Positions 34,201 to 42,761 of a DNA stretch of 64,000 bases are shown in pieces. The stretch comes from Rhodocyclales bacterium (GTDB lineage: Bacteria; Pseudomonadota; Gammaproteobacteria; Burkholderiales; Rhodocyclaceae): contig JAQGMF010000010.1 of NCBI GenBank assembly GCA_028292505.1, forward strand, positions 124,001 to 188,000, read 5' to 3'. Within the stretch, counting starts at the first letter, position 1, and each line of letters begins with the position of its first letter. The translations under genes and the position numbers were made by a program. The notes below the pieces were generated by a model. It made no database searches and was not told the DNA's origin. It saw nothing but the letters and a program-made list of their open reading frames with translations.

Positions 34201-36087
34201 CGGCAGCACATTGCAGAACCACTTGCGCTCCGCTGCACCGGCCGCACCCATGCCAGTCAGACCGTAGGCTACCTGTCCGTCATATAGCGAGAAGGCCATG
34301 CCGTCGACCACGGCATTGGCAAGGTTCACGCTGCCAACGGGAATTTCCAGTCGCACCCATTCGCCGGCCGTCGGCAAAGCGCCCATGTAGGCGCGCGAGG
34401 TCGTGCCGTCGGTGCCCCAGTTAATGAGATTAGCGCCCCAGTAAGCGCGGTGCTCCCAGCTACTTGCGCTATGCCATTGCAACATCAGGGTCTGCGGCGG
34501 GCTGTCGGAATTGAGGCAGACCCACACGAAGAGCCGGTCCGCCGTGACCGTCATGGTCTCCGTAGCAAGCTGGAAGAAATGCTGGTGCACGCCAGCGCGC
34601 AAGGCGCTGCGATGACCGCCACCATCTGGCGGCAAGCCCCATGGCGTCAGCGTCTCGGCTTCGACGGCATCTGCATCGTCATTCCACGCGATCACGTCGG
34701 GCAGCGTACCGCTGATGGCGCGCGCCAATACAGATTGGCGCACGCGCAAACCTTGACGCGTGCCGAGTGCGCGCGAGCGGTTGAGCAGGAAGCGGTCGAG
34801 CGTCTGCTGGAATTCCGGATCGATGACCTCGGTGATCAGCAGGCGCGGCTCCCAGGATTGCAGCGGCACCGGCACGAGGACGCGTACGCTCTCGGGCGTC
34901 GACAGGCTCAACGGCGCCAGCGCAGCGCTCTCGCGGATTGCCACGTCGAGCTGCTCGACGGGCACCGGTGTGGCGTCGATATCGAAACTCGAAGGGAAGA
35001 AATTGCTGCGGAACTGCACCGGGTCGTAGGCATTCTTCGGCAGCAGGCCCACCGGCGGCAGGTAACTGCCGAAGGATTCGGCCAGCACAGCAGGGTCGAT
35101 CTCCGTGTCACCGCCGGCAGCAACCTGTTCAGCGAACTGCTCGATCTGTGCCTGCCACAACGAGGGCAAGCGGCTATTGGCGGCCAGTACACCATTGACA
35201 TATTGCAGACGCGCATCGCGCGGCATGCCGCCTTGGCGCACCACGCTGGCACGGTCGAGCCACGTCACCTGCTGCGTGGTGTCGAGTGCCACCATGGCGA
35301 TCGGTACGCCCCAGTCTTCCCACGGCAGCGCGGTGTCGGATGGCAGGGCCTTCTCGGCCTGGAAGATATTCCAGGCGATGGCATTGCGTAATTGAGGCGC
35401 CGGCAGCGTCGGGATGGCATTCCATTCGCATGGCCAGACGTACCACAGCAGACGCACCGCATCGCCGATGCGCCAGTCGTCATAGGCGGTGGTGTCGTCT
35501 GTCGTGTTCTCGTCGCAGGAGCAATGGTCGCACGGGTCCATCGGGTCGAAGTTCGACACGTCGACCATCACCGGCTGCAGCACCAGCACGCCGATCATGG
35601 GCAGGGTCGTCTGCGCCTGTGCAACGAGGCTGCCAAGCGTGTTGCCGATCGCACGTGGTCGCACGCTGCCATCGGCAGTCGTATCGCCCACACCGCTGCC
35701 ATCGATGAAGAAACCGGGTGGCGCTACCACGGGCACATCGACGAGCAGGCAGTCTATATGCTGGTTGAGTACAACGTCTTCGCCGCTGACCGCCAGGCCG
35801 CGACCGTTGGCAATGGTCAGACGCGTGCCAGCAAAGCCGCTGTCGCCGGTCGGCGTAGCGACGAGCTGCAAGCCTTCAACGATGCCGGCAACCCAGTCCT
35901 GGCCGCGTTCGGCGATGTGGCCCGCTTCCCATTGCTGACGCTGCTGTAGCGCGGCCGCAGTCAGCGCCCTACCGGGAAATAGATTGGGACGGCGCAACCA
36001 GTCCTGTGCCGCTTCGGTCGCCGTCTCTGGCGACAAGGCGACGACACGCTCGCCGGGCAAAGGCCTCTGTATGGTTCGGATGCTCAC
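31237..36087 (-). CDS. 1616-residue eCIS fibre/adhesin-like protein with two lectin-like repeats
   Basis: Starts at GTG with a strong GGAGGA ribosome site. An N-terminal module at about 34-78 (LFPGRALTAAALQQRQQW...GIVEGLQLVA) resembles the N-termini of the two preceding genes. A CxxCxC cluster lies at about 186-191. Residues 500-610 and 681-795 are a duplicated domain sharing HQHxF, LMLQW/IMLQW, W(E/D)HRAYWG.NLI, and GxWxRLE, a beta-sandwich carbohydrate-binding style. The remaining 800 residues are largely helical with a coiled coil at about 1205-1270, and a small beta domain ends the protein (about 1530-1600). It is probably a tail fibre or baseplate extension that contacts the target. The family was not named from memory. 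Confidence 0.7.
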   Translation of the reverse strand: MSIRTIQRPLPGERVVALSPETATEAAQDWLRRPNLFPGRALTAAALQQRQQWEAGHIAERGQDWVAGIVEGLQLVATPTGDSGFAGTRLTIANGRGLAVSGEDVVLNQHIDCLLVDVPVVAPPGFFIDGSGVGDTTADGSVRPRAIGNTLGSLVAQAQTTLPMIGVLVLQPVMVDVSNFDPMDPCDHCSCDENTTDDTTAYDDWRIGDAVRLLWYVWPCEWNAIPTLPAPQLRNAIAWNIFQAEKALPSDTALPWEDWGVPIAMVALDTTQQVTWLDRASVVRQGGMPRDARLQYVNGVLAANSRLPSLWQAQIEQFAEQVAAGGDTEIDPAVLAESFGSYLPPVGLLPKNAYDPVQFRSNFFPSSFDIDATPVPVEQLDVAIRESAALAPLSLSTPESVRVLVPVPLQSWEPRLLITEVIDPEFQQTLDRFLLNRSRALGTRQGLRVRQSVLARAISGTLPDVIAWNDDADAVEAETLTPWGLPPDGGGHRSALRAGVHQHFFQLATETMTVTADRLFVWVCLNSDSPPQTLMLQWHSASSWEHRAYWGANLINWGTDGTTSRAYMGALPTAGEWVRLEIPVGSVNLANAVVDGMAFSLYDGQVAYGLTGMGAAGAAERKWFCNVLPAGAQLAGDEAFELLTANDLWAPFEPTEGVLPDIPSTLPATLGGHYDAPADGMHQHLFDSATTVFQVNTGESLFCWVYLDPDNPPQEIMLQWLPQGGTWDHRAYWGWNLIAAGAPTAPPPVQAGSLPQPGQWLRLEVSAHSLGLETLKLAGITFTQYGGLASFGASGAGVPGADGRIVTERVWTAGAPLPAGAVQKGTWNFLDARQMRAPTPASVKGQVQAVADLYEHPSLQVLSAQERAQIYLMGLSDFSDYIKSRADRADDLVDHKFLQVQTDIYRVRQLMLGTTEASRLAVSPTLANIAKADTAVATQTQLSDFVSNLTFTSDKVTAPSNASNASLSRAQKLSAPLGKNAIISNASLGGFASSNLVFNNNSVIKNIAVSSQIAPILFKPSTPSPIDVVNADPLVGQAFIRTTTIAQRLSDPKAKTAHDYATGSRYSAVQAVLNFAQTLTAEDGGTVPGLFSQIQVRAIAATDGILAGLTASDVRVVNLQRPLTDFMVDSALLPKLLTTPSLGATDEGGFFSDTTDLSDNVVALLRSMEGHIKNYRDIVTLCQQTLAALNANVNDISAQLGSVGDDLSEARHDVSVARALMAEELDRIAAVNARRAQTLATEVKFLAFIRPRQTDNLLTTPTHSVDPGLLNAPVPACLRQHPDVPDELTDMLRVLREAPANWFVKAPSILLQLDKVDNLVRLLQSSQMRAMSGIATPILTAKAVTGIDKLGSAITRIATRQVDTLTPRITAVQSINIASLVNTTWQGIRTQAEPVISFADLAEGGHGRPDVARAAAAELDNMRSIVACLHAEFSGITPLLRLEWADNLSEFDAAPNLRNLANLPRWSEIDYIDRREMQAYVDWLFAQILPNQQQAVALINDIVRMCLLLASHAPVDRIIAGRMARPITGVVIGTHIPLTVMQPAKLRVGMQAVIYQGDAIVARAQVADIGQQEISAQVIHTTTAKVDLGNDVRIHFDDTAAVSLNQASAKRTLFGR

Positions 36088-36151
36088 GGCTGTCCTCCGC
36101 TCGATTCAATCAGATCTGGTTGCCGACTCGTTAGCTCGCTCACTTCGTTGC

Positions 36152-38149
36152 TCACTTGCCAACCTTCTTCGCAGAGCTGCGCTTGGCCGCAGTTTTTGGC
36201 GCTGCTTTCGGTGCGGGCTTCGTTGCCTTACGCGCGGCAGCCGCTTGCTTCGACGAAGTTGCCGGGCTGGTGGGTTTCGCCACGGGCGTGCTTTCCGCTT
36301 TCGGCTTCGCCAACTTCATGACGGGCTTCACCGGCACTGGCACGACCTCTTTGGTAATCACCGGCAAGGGCGCAAGACGCGTCGCCAGTTGCGGCACCTC
36401 GGAAGCCTGCGCGGTGGCGGCGGTCGCATCGAGCTTTTGCCAGGCGTCGCCGCTTGCAATCGTGAGCAGCGAGTTTTTGCTGACGCCATTGCTCGTGCTC
36501 TGTTCGAGGCGCACGAGGCCATCGCCCACGCCTGTCTTATTGAGCTCAGCGCTAACCTGCAGGACAGCAGCATGATCGAGACTGTTCGTGCTGGCCGCCT
36601 TGGCGGTGAGTGCGCCGAGTGCTGCCGCCGTCAGCGCGGGTGATGCAGCGATGCGTGGCGACGCCAAAAGACCAATCGTGGTGGCAGCGGCCTTGCTCGA
36701 TGCGCCAGCAAGAAGCTTGTCGAGGGAGGCGGTCAAACCGAGCTTGCCAATGCGATCCTTGACCAGGCTCTCTATGACAACTTCATCACGCCCGGCGACA
36801 GCGACCGGCGCGCCGGCAAGATCGTCGCGATAGGCGAGATTGCGACGGCGCACGAACCACAGATTGGATTGCTGCGCGAGCAACGCCCACTCGGCATCGG
36901 AGGGATTCGATACGTCCGGCGTCGGCAGCGGCAAGGGCAAGCGCAGGCCTTGCAGTATTTCCAAAGGCTTGCGTTGCGCGACGAGGTTCGGCGCAGCAGG
37001 TTTGAGCAGGCGCGTAGTCGTGGCGAGCTTGGCCAGCACTGTGCGGAAGTCCGCACGCGGCACCGGCGCGAGCACTACCACCGCAGTCAGGTCGAGCGCG
37101 GCATCGGGCGCCTGGAAATCGATAGGCGGCAGCGCCAACGCTTCTTCGACGAGGGCGGGCAATTCGTCGTCGGGAATGATGGAGAAGTCGACATCGACCA
37201 TCGCCGGGAAGTAGCGCTGCGTGAAGTCATTGGTATTGATGATGCCGGGTGGTAAAGGACCTGCAGGTGGCAGCGCGGCGAACTGCGTGGCAGCCGGAAA
37301 ACTGCGCCCGGAGAGTTGCGCCACCACGTCGGACAGATGCGTCTGGTATTGCAGCAGATGCGCCAGACGCAGTGCGCGTGGCGCGAAGCCGAGGCCTGGA
37401 AGATCGCCGCGGTCCGCGCCAAGTTCGCGACGCACCATGGCTTCGTCGATCCACACAATGCTGTTGGCATTGAGCGCTAGCATGGCCACCGGCAGCAGAT
37501 TGGCCGAAACGCCAAGCCGACCATTCTGCGAGAAGATGGTGCGCGCCGCCGTGCCGCGTCGTGCGAGCAGATTGTCGGCCGCGCCATCGTCCTGCCAGGG
37601 TACCAGCACGATGGCTGTCGCCTCTATGACGTCGCCATCTTCGACAGTGCGCGGCCCAGTCAGGGTCGTTGGATAGGCGCCGATCGGATTGGCCGTGAAT
37701 TCGACGGGACGCAGCGCCAGCACGTATAGCCCGGTGCGGCTACGCAGCGGCGGTACGGGAATGCGCGACAGCCCGAAGCTTGCCGAGAGCTGATCGGTCG
37801 TCGGCACATCCGCAAGATTGACCTGCAAGGTACCCGGCAACAACACCAGTTCGCCGGCCGGCGTAACGCCCTGCCCGGCCGAGATGTTGAGCAGGCTCGG
37901 CCTCGCGCCGGTGGTGACGAACAGGCCATTGGCGACGCCGCTACCGGCCACGCGACCGAGATCTGCTTCGCGCGTCAGGAAGTATTGCTGATCGCGCACG
38001 AGGTCGCGCGCAGCGAGAAAGCGCCCGTCGAAGTAGCGTGGCCGTTCGCGACGCGGGTCTTCGATCAGCACGCCAGCACTGCGCAATGCAGACACATCGG
38101 CCGGATCGATCAGCTCGCGTGCAGCACCCTTTGTTAGATTCATCGCCAT
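36152..38149 (-). CDS. 665-residue eCIS tail-fibre/adaptor-like protein with basic C-terminal tail
   Basis: The ATG at 38149 has GGAG 6 nt upstream. The N-terminal module RYFDGRFLAARDLVRDQQYF followed by a GxxxGL turn (about 38-78) matches those of the 301- and 1616-residue neighbours. A beta-rich middle part follows. Residues 605-665 are a Lys/Ala/Pro tail (KPVMKLAKPKAE...AAARKATKPAPKAA) like histone H1 tails. No signal peptide is seen. Its role is inferred from its place between fibre-like genes: a baseplate-attached fibre or adaptor. The tail could bind nucleic acid or acidic surfaces. Confidence 0.65.
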   Translation of the reverse strand: MAMNLTKGAARELIDPADVSALRSAGVLIEDPRRERPRYFDGRFLAARDLVRDQQYFLTREADLGRVAGSGVANGLFVTTGARPSLLNISAGQGVTPAGELVLLPGTLQVNLADVPTTDQLSASFGLSRIPVPPLRSRTGLYVLALRPVEFTANPIGAYPTTLTGPRTVEDGDVIEATAIVLVPWQDDGAADNLLARRGTAARTIFSQNGRLGVSANLLPVAMLALNANSIVWIDEAMVRRELGADRGDLPGLGFAPRALRLAHLLQYQTHLSDVVAQLSGRSFPAATQFAALPPAGPLPPGIINTNDFTQRYFPAMVDVDFSIIPDDELPALVEEALALPPIDFQAPDAALDLTAVVVLAPVPRADFRTVLAKLATTTRLLKPAAPNLVAQRKPLEILQGLRLPLPLPTPDVSNPSDAEWALLAQQSNLWFVRRRNLAYRDDLAGAPVAVAGRDEVVIESLVKDRIGKLGLTASLDKLLAGASSKAAATTIGLLASPRIAASPALTAAALGALTAKAASTNSLDHAAVLQVSAELNKTGVGDGLVRLEQSTSNGVSKNSLLTIASGDAWQKLDATAATAQASEVPQLATRLAPLPVITKEVVPVPVKPVMKLAKPKAESTPVAKPTSPATSSKQAAAARKATKPAPKAAPKTAAKRSSAKKVGK

Positions 38150-38191
38150 GGCGAACTCCGTATATGACGTTTAATTTCTAAACCAAAAATC

Positions 38192-38384
38192 TTTCACCAC
38201 CAAGACACCAAGAACACAAAGTCTCTCCGTCATTCCCGCGAAAGCGGGAATCCACTTCATAAGCAAAAACTTGCCTCGTGCCAACCAGGTGGATTCCCGC
38301 TTTCGCGGGAATGACGGGCACGTACCTTTTCCGCTTCAAAACTTTCTTTGTGCATCTCCGTGTCCTTGGTGTCCTGGTGGTGAA
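38192..38384. repeat. Composite nested inverted repeat with family R copy 5 at its core
   Basis: The outer arms are TTTCACCACCAAGACACCAA at left (38192-38222) and TTGGTGTCCTGGTGGTGAA at right (38342-38384). Inside lies a family R pair (38228-38316) whose arms are perfect inverses with a loop of about 33 nt. The right outer arm ends 10 nt past the stop codon of the 301-residue gene. It occupies the gap between two eCIS genes on the minus strand. Confidence 0.88.
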
Positions 38385-38393
38385 CGCCTTTAA

Positions 38394-39299
38394 TCAAAAC
38401 CCGGCCCACTGCGACAGCAGCGCAGCCGACGGCAAAAAGCGCCGCGCAAAATTGTCGATGACAACAGCATCTGCCGTGCGTGTCGGCGGATTGCCCGCGC
38501 CGATGGGTACGAAGATACGCGCCAGGAACACCGCGCTCGGGTCTAGCCCGTCCGGCTGTTCCGGCAAGGGCGCCAAACCGCCCGAACCCCCTGCATGGCC
38601 GCTGCCGGCGTAGCCGTTCAGCACGGAATCCTGCGCGGCATTGCGGCGCACCTTGGCGTCGGCGCTGCCAACCAGTGTTGGGTTGACCAGCGGCAGCGGC
38701 AGGCCGTTGTAGGTGTCGCTCAGTGTCGTGCGCGGCATCAATTGCAACTCGTATGCATCGCGGATACGCGACGTCGTCACGGCGTTGAGCGCGTCGAAAG
38801 GCCCCGCCGCGAAGCTTGGCGTGAGGCCGACCGGGCACTCGGCGAAACGGATGAAAACGTCTGCCACGACGGCGCGTGCCGGCAGCGCCAGCGCAGCATC
38901 GGTCGCGCGCTGCGACGCGAAGCGGCCGAGGTTGCCGTAAGCGGATTCGGTGAGCGTCGCGCCGCTGTCCTGCGCATTGATCAGGGCATACCAGTTGGCA
39001 AGGCGCAGGCATGCGGGGCGCGGAATCTCGACGAGGCGGCCGAGACGATCCACGGCCAGACCGGGTTGCACGCTGATTTCCTCTGGCTGCGTCGCAGTGG
39101 CTGCCACGTAGCCGGCCTGCAAACCCGCCAAGGTGCCACCACCAGCGAGAAAGGCCATGGCGCGCGCCAGTCGGCCGCGATGGTAGGTCTGCTCGTCGCT
39201 GAAATCCTGCGCGTCCAGCAACATGCCCGTCGCATAGGCAGGGCGCTCGGCGAGAGGTTGCGCGTAGATCGGATCGGCGTCCGTTGTCAGAATGCTCAT
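38394..39299 (-). CDS. 301-residue eCIS fibre/adaptor-like protein
   Basis: Starts at the ATG at 39299, overlapping the upstream stop as ATGA. The N-terminal module YATGMLLDAQDFSDEQTYHR and the following LAGGGTLAGLQAGY (about 22-64) resemble the starts of the 665- and 1616-residue proteins. A beta-rich domain follows (ISVQPGLAVDRLGRLVEI) with a Gly-rich loop at 232-245. No membrane segment is seen. It is proposed to be a baseplate- or fibre-attachment protein because of the shared module and the position in the operon; no family name could be given. Confidence 0.65.
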   Translation of the reverse strand: MSILTTDADPIYAQPLAERPAYATGMLLDAQDFSDEQTYHRGRLARAMAFLAGGGTLAGLQAGYVAATATQPEEISVQPGLAVDRLGRLVEIPRPACLRLANWYALINAQDSGATLTESAYGNLGRFASQRATDAALALPARAVVADVFIRFAECPVGLTPSFAAGPFDALNAVTTSRIRDAYELQLMPRTTLSDTYNGLPLPLVNPTLVGSADAKVRRNAAQDSVLNGYAGSGHAGGSGGLAPLPEQPDGLDPSAVFLARIFVPIGAGNPPTRTADAVVIDNFARRFLPSAALLSQWAGF

Positions 39300-39583
39300 G
39301 TCTTGCTCCTGGTCTTGCGTGGTGCAGCGGGCTTGGCGGCGGGTTTGGCAGGTTTGATACCAACGGGCCTTGGTACGGGTGTGGGCACGGGCACAGGCGT
39401 CGGTACGGGCGTAGGCACGACCGGCGACGTGATCTGCACAACCACTTCCTGCAGCTTGGACGCATTGCCTGCGGTGTCGAACACCACCAGACGAAAGCGG
39501 TGTCTGCCGACCGGCATGCCTGCGTCCACGACGACACTGGGTTTCGTCGTGGTAACGGACTGGCCTTGTTTGAAAGTCGTCAT
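39296..39583 (-). CDS. 95-residue Ig-like protein with Pro/Lys tail
   Basis: The first 50 residues form a half beta-sandwich (MPVGRHRFRLVVFDTAGNAS), closely similar to the N-terminal half of the next upstream protein (LPIGRQRFRLVVIDDSGNSS). A Pro-Thr-Val linker follows (PVVPTPVPTPVPVP) and then a basic tail KPAKPAAKPAAPRKTRSKT. It is coupled to the downstream gene by an ATGA overlap. The function is unknown; it is probably a structural decoration or linker of the eCIS tail. Confidence 0.65.
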   Translation of the reverse strand: MTTFKQGQSVTTTKPSVVVDAGMPVGRHRFRLVVFDTAGNASKLQEVVVQITSPVVPTPVPTPVPVPTPVPRPVGIKPAKPAAKPAAPRKTRSKT

Positions 39584-39623
39584 GCCGATTCCCGTTATTT
39601 ATGCCAATGGGTTTTCGCGTTGA

Positions 39624-39941
39624 TTAACCGCGATCCGGGCCGACATAGGTCCACACGTATTTCACGACCTTGCCGCCGCCTACGTCGAAGGACTTGCTGC
39701 CGTCGAGGTTGAAGCTGCGGCCCAGGCCAACGCTGGCAGGCGCGCTGAGCACGGCGGTCGGGGCGTCGACGTCGGCGATGATGACAACCAGCTCGTCGGC
39801 GATCGATGAATTGCCGGAGTCATCAATCACCACTAGCCGGAATCGCTGACGACCGATGGGCAAGGGGTTGTCGGTGCTGAGCGTCACCTCGATGGTCGGG
39901 GTGTCGGTTGAGATGTCGGTGCCGATTACAAAATTTGCCAT
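39624..39941 (-). CDS. 105-residue Ig/PKD-like small eCIS protein
   Basis: It has two beta modules. Residues 25-57 match the start of the downstream 95-residue protein, and residues 58-105 (LGRSFNLDGSKSFDVGGGKV) resemble a PKD strand pattern and the last 50 residues of the upstream 930-residue tail protein (FGKSFTLDGSASHAAPG). A GGAAAAATC ribosome site precedes the ATG. It lies 27 nt after the tail protein gene. Function unknown; probably structural. Confidence 0.65.
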   Translation of the reverse strand: MANFVIGTDISTDTPTIEVTLSTDNPLPIGRQRFRLVVIDDSGNSSIADELVVIIADVDAPTAVLSAPASVGLGRSFNLDGSKSFDVGGGKVVKYVWTYVGPDRG

Positions 39942-39968
39942 GATTTTTCCTTTCGCTAGCTTGCTGTT

Positions 39969-42761
39969 TCAAACATCCTCTGGCGGCAATTGCCGCCAAC
40001 GGTATTCATCTATCGCGTGGCCCGGTGCAGCGTGCGACGCGCTGCCATCGAGCGTGAAACTCTTGCCAAAAGGTGTGGTGAAATCCGGACCCAGATCCGC
40101 AACGGGCAATGCGATGGGCGCGCTGCCGGGCGTGCCAGAGAGGCGTGGATCGAGCAGGGCGTCCACGATGACGAAGTCGCCCATGCCCAGCGTCGATACG
40201 TCCGCGCGCACCGGTTGTGGCTGACGCGGCGTGGACAGATAGGTATCGACGCCGACGAGGCTGGCAATGCCGACGAGGAAGGGCCAAGTCGCGGCGCTGA
40301 CAGTGACCTCGACATGCGCCGGCGATTCGAGCTGGGCGATACGGCGGATCAGTGCGAAGTCCTGCGGCGCGACTTCGTTGTGCACCAGCACGACGGCGCG
40401 ATTGGCAAGCCGCTCATCGAAGCTGATGACGGCAGCATTCTCGCTATCGGTCGCCACGCTGGCATTGAAAAACGCCAATAATTCCGCGCGTTCGTAGTCG
40501 CCGACGAACAAGGTGTCGCCGACTATCGAATTGCCACTCTGCGCGAGGCCGGGCAACAGCGGATCGTTCTGGTCGGACAAGTCGACGCCGAGCAAGGTGG
40601 CGAGGATGCGGCGCAGGCGGAAATTCTCGACGACGACGATTTCGCCGCTCCGCACGCCGCCGCCCGTTGCCACGTCGAGCGCCAGACGCAGGCCATTGCG
40701 CGTGCCATGCCAGCGCGCCAGATCGGGCGCAGCGCGCAGCCATTCGCGGCGCCGCTCGGCGGGCAATACGGGATCGAAAGCGATGCCGATCCAGCTCGCC
40801 AGCCAGTCAAGATTTTCTTCGGGCACGCTGCCCGGATCGCTGAACAGATGCGCGGCCGCGACGCGGTCTTCGAGCTGCGTCAGCATGCCCTCGAAATTGC
40901 CAAGCAGGCGCGCCGTGAAATCGGCGGGCGAGCTCTGCGGGCTGTAGATGCCGAGCACGGTGGTCGAGCCACTGCTGTCCGCAACTGTTTCCCGCACGAC
41001 ACGCCAAGCATTGCTGCCATCGAGAATCAACCACGCGTTGCCGCTCTGCTCCACAGTGACGTTTGCAACCGGGCCGGGCTTGACCTGTTCGAGCATCAGG
41101 CGCGCGCGCAGCGTGCTCGACAAGGGGCCGCCCACATCGAAGGCGGCGGCGTGCATCTTCTCGATTTGCGCCAGTCGCTGACCTGGTGCTGTCGCGGCGT
41201 CGCCAAACAGGCTCTCGCGGTATATGCGAGGCAGATATTGATCGACATACGAGAAACGGCTGCCCCAGGCGCGTAGTGCGGCGATATCGGGCGTGCTGCG
41301 GCCATCGCCGTGCATCACGACGCGCACCCACAGGTAGCGGCCAACGAGTTTGCGCACGCGCTGACGGCTGTTCTGCACCAGTACGCTGAACAAGCCGCGC
41401 GTGCCCGGCAGCAAATCGCCACCCAGCAGGCCTGGATGGCCCGGCAGCTCGGAAGCCTGCGGCTCCCATGCGGCAGTTGGCACCTGCGGCGCGAGCATAG
41501 CGGCGTCGAGCGTGGCGATGTCGCGACCGAAGCCGTGCGCGTGCCACGCAGTCAGATCGGTAATCGGTGGCGGTTTGAGATCGTTGCTGGCAGCGAGCCA
41601 GACGACGAAGCCAGTGTGCGCGGGAATCGCCGCTTCGGCGTAGAGACGATGCCAGACTGTCGTCGTGTCGTTGCTGTCGATCTGCCAGGCCGCCAGCCCG
41701 GCGGCCGTGCTGGCGAAGTTGCTGGCTTCGCCATTGCGCGCGAGGTTGTTGAGCGACAAGGCATACAGCGGCTCGGCGCTGCGGTCGCCACTCGGATACT
41801 GCGGTGGCTGTGCTATGCCATTGGCAAACGGCGCTTCCTGCGCAGCATCCGACAAGGGATAGACATCGCCGAGTGGCATGACATTGCCATTTATGTCGGC
41901 GGCCGACAGATCGAAGGCCGGCGCATCGCGACGACCCGGCACACGCACGGCAATCACATTGGCCGACAACCAGGTGAAGGCATACGCGTAGTTGGCGCCG
42001 ACGAGTTGCAGCGGCTTGTCGAGGCGCGACTGACTGGCGACCCAGCTACGCAGGCCGACGCTGCCGTCGCCATCGAGCCAGCTCAATACGGCGAACTTGT
42101 CCTGTGCGCCCTGGCCCGAAGCGCACAGTGCCACGGGTGTCTCACCCGCACGCAGTCCTGGCGGCGCGACAAGCTGCAATTGCGGCGGGCAGCAATTCTC
42201 GGGCGTCGGCCGAAATACACGAGCGTCATAGTCTTGCGGTAGCGGCGTTTCACTGCGCAGCGGGCGCCCCGACAGGCGTGCGAGACGACCGGTGTTGCGC
42301 TCCATGACCCAGGCGCCGCCTTCGGGCAGCGGCGTCATGCGCCACGGCGAGAAGCCCGCCAGCGCTACCGTCGTATCAGCCCAGCGGCCACGCAAGTCAT
42401 GCATACGGATGCGGCCGGGCAGCACGGCGTAAAGTACGCCGTCATAACCGTTGCACAAATCGGTGGGCGTGTCTTCGAGCGGCAGCACGGGCGCCAGGTC
42501 GGGCAGGTAGCTCTTGGCCAATACCGTGGAGCTGGCAGCGTCCCAGCTCGCCACGTTTTCGAGCGCGTCGATGGCGCGCGGCGTGTTCTCCAGCGCGTTC
42601 TGCGCCACGGCGAATGCATCGGCCTGCGACAGCGCCGGGCTCAGCGTGCGCTCGGAAGCAAGGCGTAGCACGCGGCATGAGCGATCCCATACCGTGTGTT
42701 GCACGGCAGGGAAATGGCGCGCGTCGCCGAGCAGCCAGAAGCGCAGGCCGTTGGCATCCAT
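39969..42761 (-). CDS. eCIS baseplate/tail protein with gpI-like domain (Afp12-like)
   Basis: A 930-residue protein. The ATG at 42761 (MDANGLRFWLLG) overlaps the baseplate J stop as TGATG; the upstream extension is a shadow. Residues 1-480 form repeated beta units rich in W and G, perhaps a beta-propeller. Residues 503-700 match the phage tail protein (TIGR02242/gpI-like) pattern: YLPRIYRESL, LGNFEGMLTQLEDRVA, LDWLASWIGIAFDPVLP, and WHGTRNGLRLALDVATG. The C-terminus ends in a PKD-like half domain. Such proteins join the baseplate wedge. Position directly after the gpJ-like gene supports this. Confidence 0.82.
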   Translation of the reverse strand: MDANGLRFWLLGDARHFPAVQHTVWDRSCRVLRLASERTLSPALSQADAFAVAQNALENTPRAIDALENVASWDAASSTVLAKSYLPDLAPVLPLEDTPTDLCNGYDGVLYAVLPGRIRMHDLRGRWADTTVALAGFSPWRMTPLPEGGAWVMERNTGRLARLSGRPLRSETPLPQDYDARVFRPTPENCCPPQLQLVAPPGLRAGETPVALCASGQGAQDKFAVLSWLDGDGSVGLRSWVASQSRLDKPLQLVGANYAYAFTWLSANVIAVRVPGRRDAPAFDLSAADINGNVMPLGDVYPLSDAAQEAPFANGIAQPPQYPSGDRSAEPLYALSLNNLARNGEASNFASTAAGLAAWQIDSNDTTTVWHRLYAEAAIPAHTGFVVWLAASNDLKPPPITDLTAWHAHGFGRDIATLDAAMLAPQVPTAAWEPQASELPGHPGLLGGDLLPGTRGLFSVLVQNSRQRVRKLVGRYLWVRVVMHGDGRSTPDIAALRAWGSRFSYVDQYLPRIYRESLFGDAATAPGQRLAQIEKMHAAAFDVGGPLSSTLRARLMLEQVKPGPVANVTVEQSGNAWLILDGSNAWRVVRETVADSSGSTTVLGIYSPQSSPADFTARLLGNFEGMLTQLEDRVAAAHLFSDPGSVPEENLDWLASWIGIAFDPVLPAERRREWLRAAPDLARWHGTRNGLRLALDVATGGGVRSGEIVVVENFRLRRILATLLGVDLSDQNDPLLPGLAQSGNSIVGDTLFVGDYERAELLAFFNASVATDSENAAVISFDERLANRAVVLVHNEVAPQDFALIRRIAQLESPAHVEVTVSAATWPFLVGIASLVGVDTYLSTPRQPQPVRADVSTLGMGDFVIVDALLDPRLSGTPGSAPIALPVADLGPDFTTPFGKSFTLDGSASHAAPGHAIDEYRWRQLPPEDV

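Noticed and set aside
38257..39537. 426-residue minus-strand frame over the 301-residue gene
   Set aside because: Arg/His-rich translation typical of an out-of-frame shadow and it reads through a repeat element.
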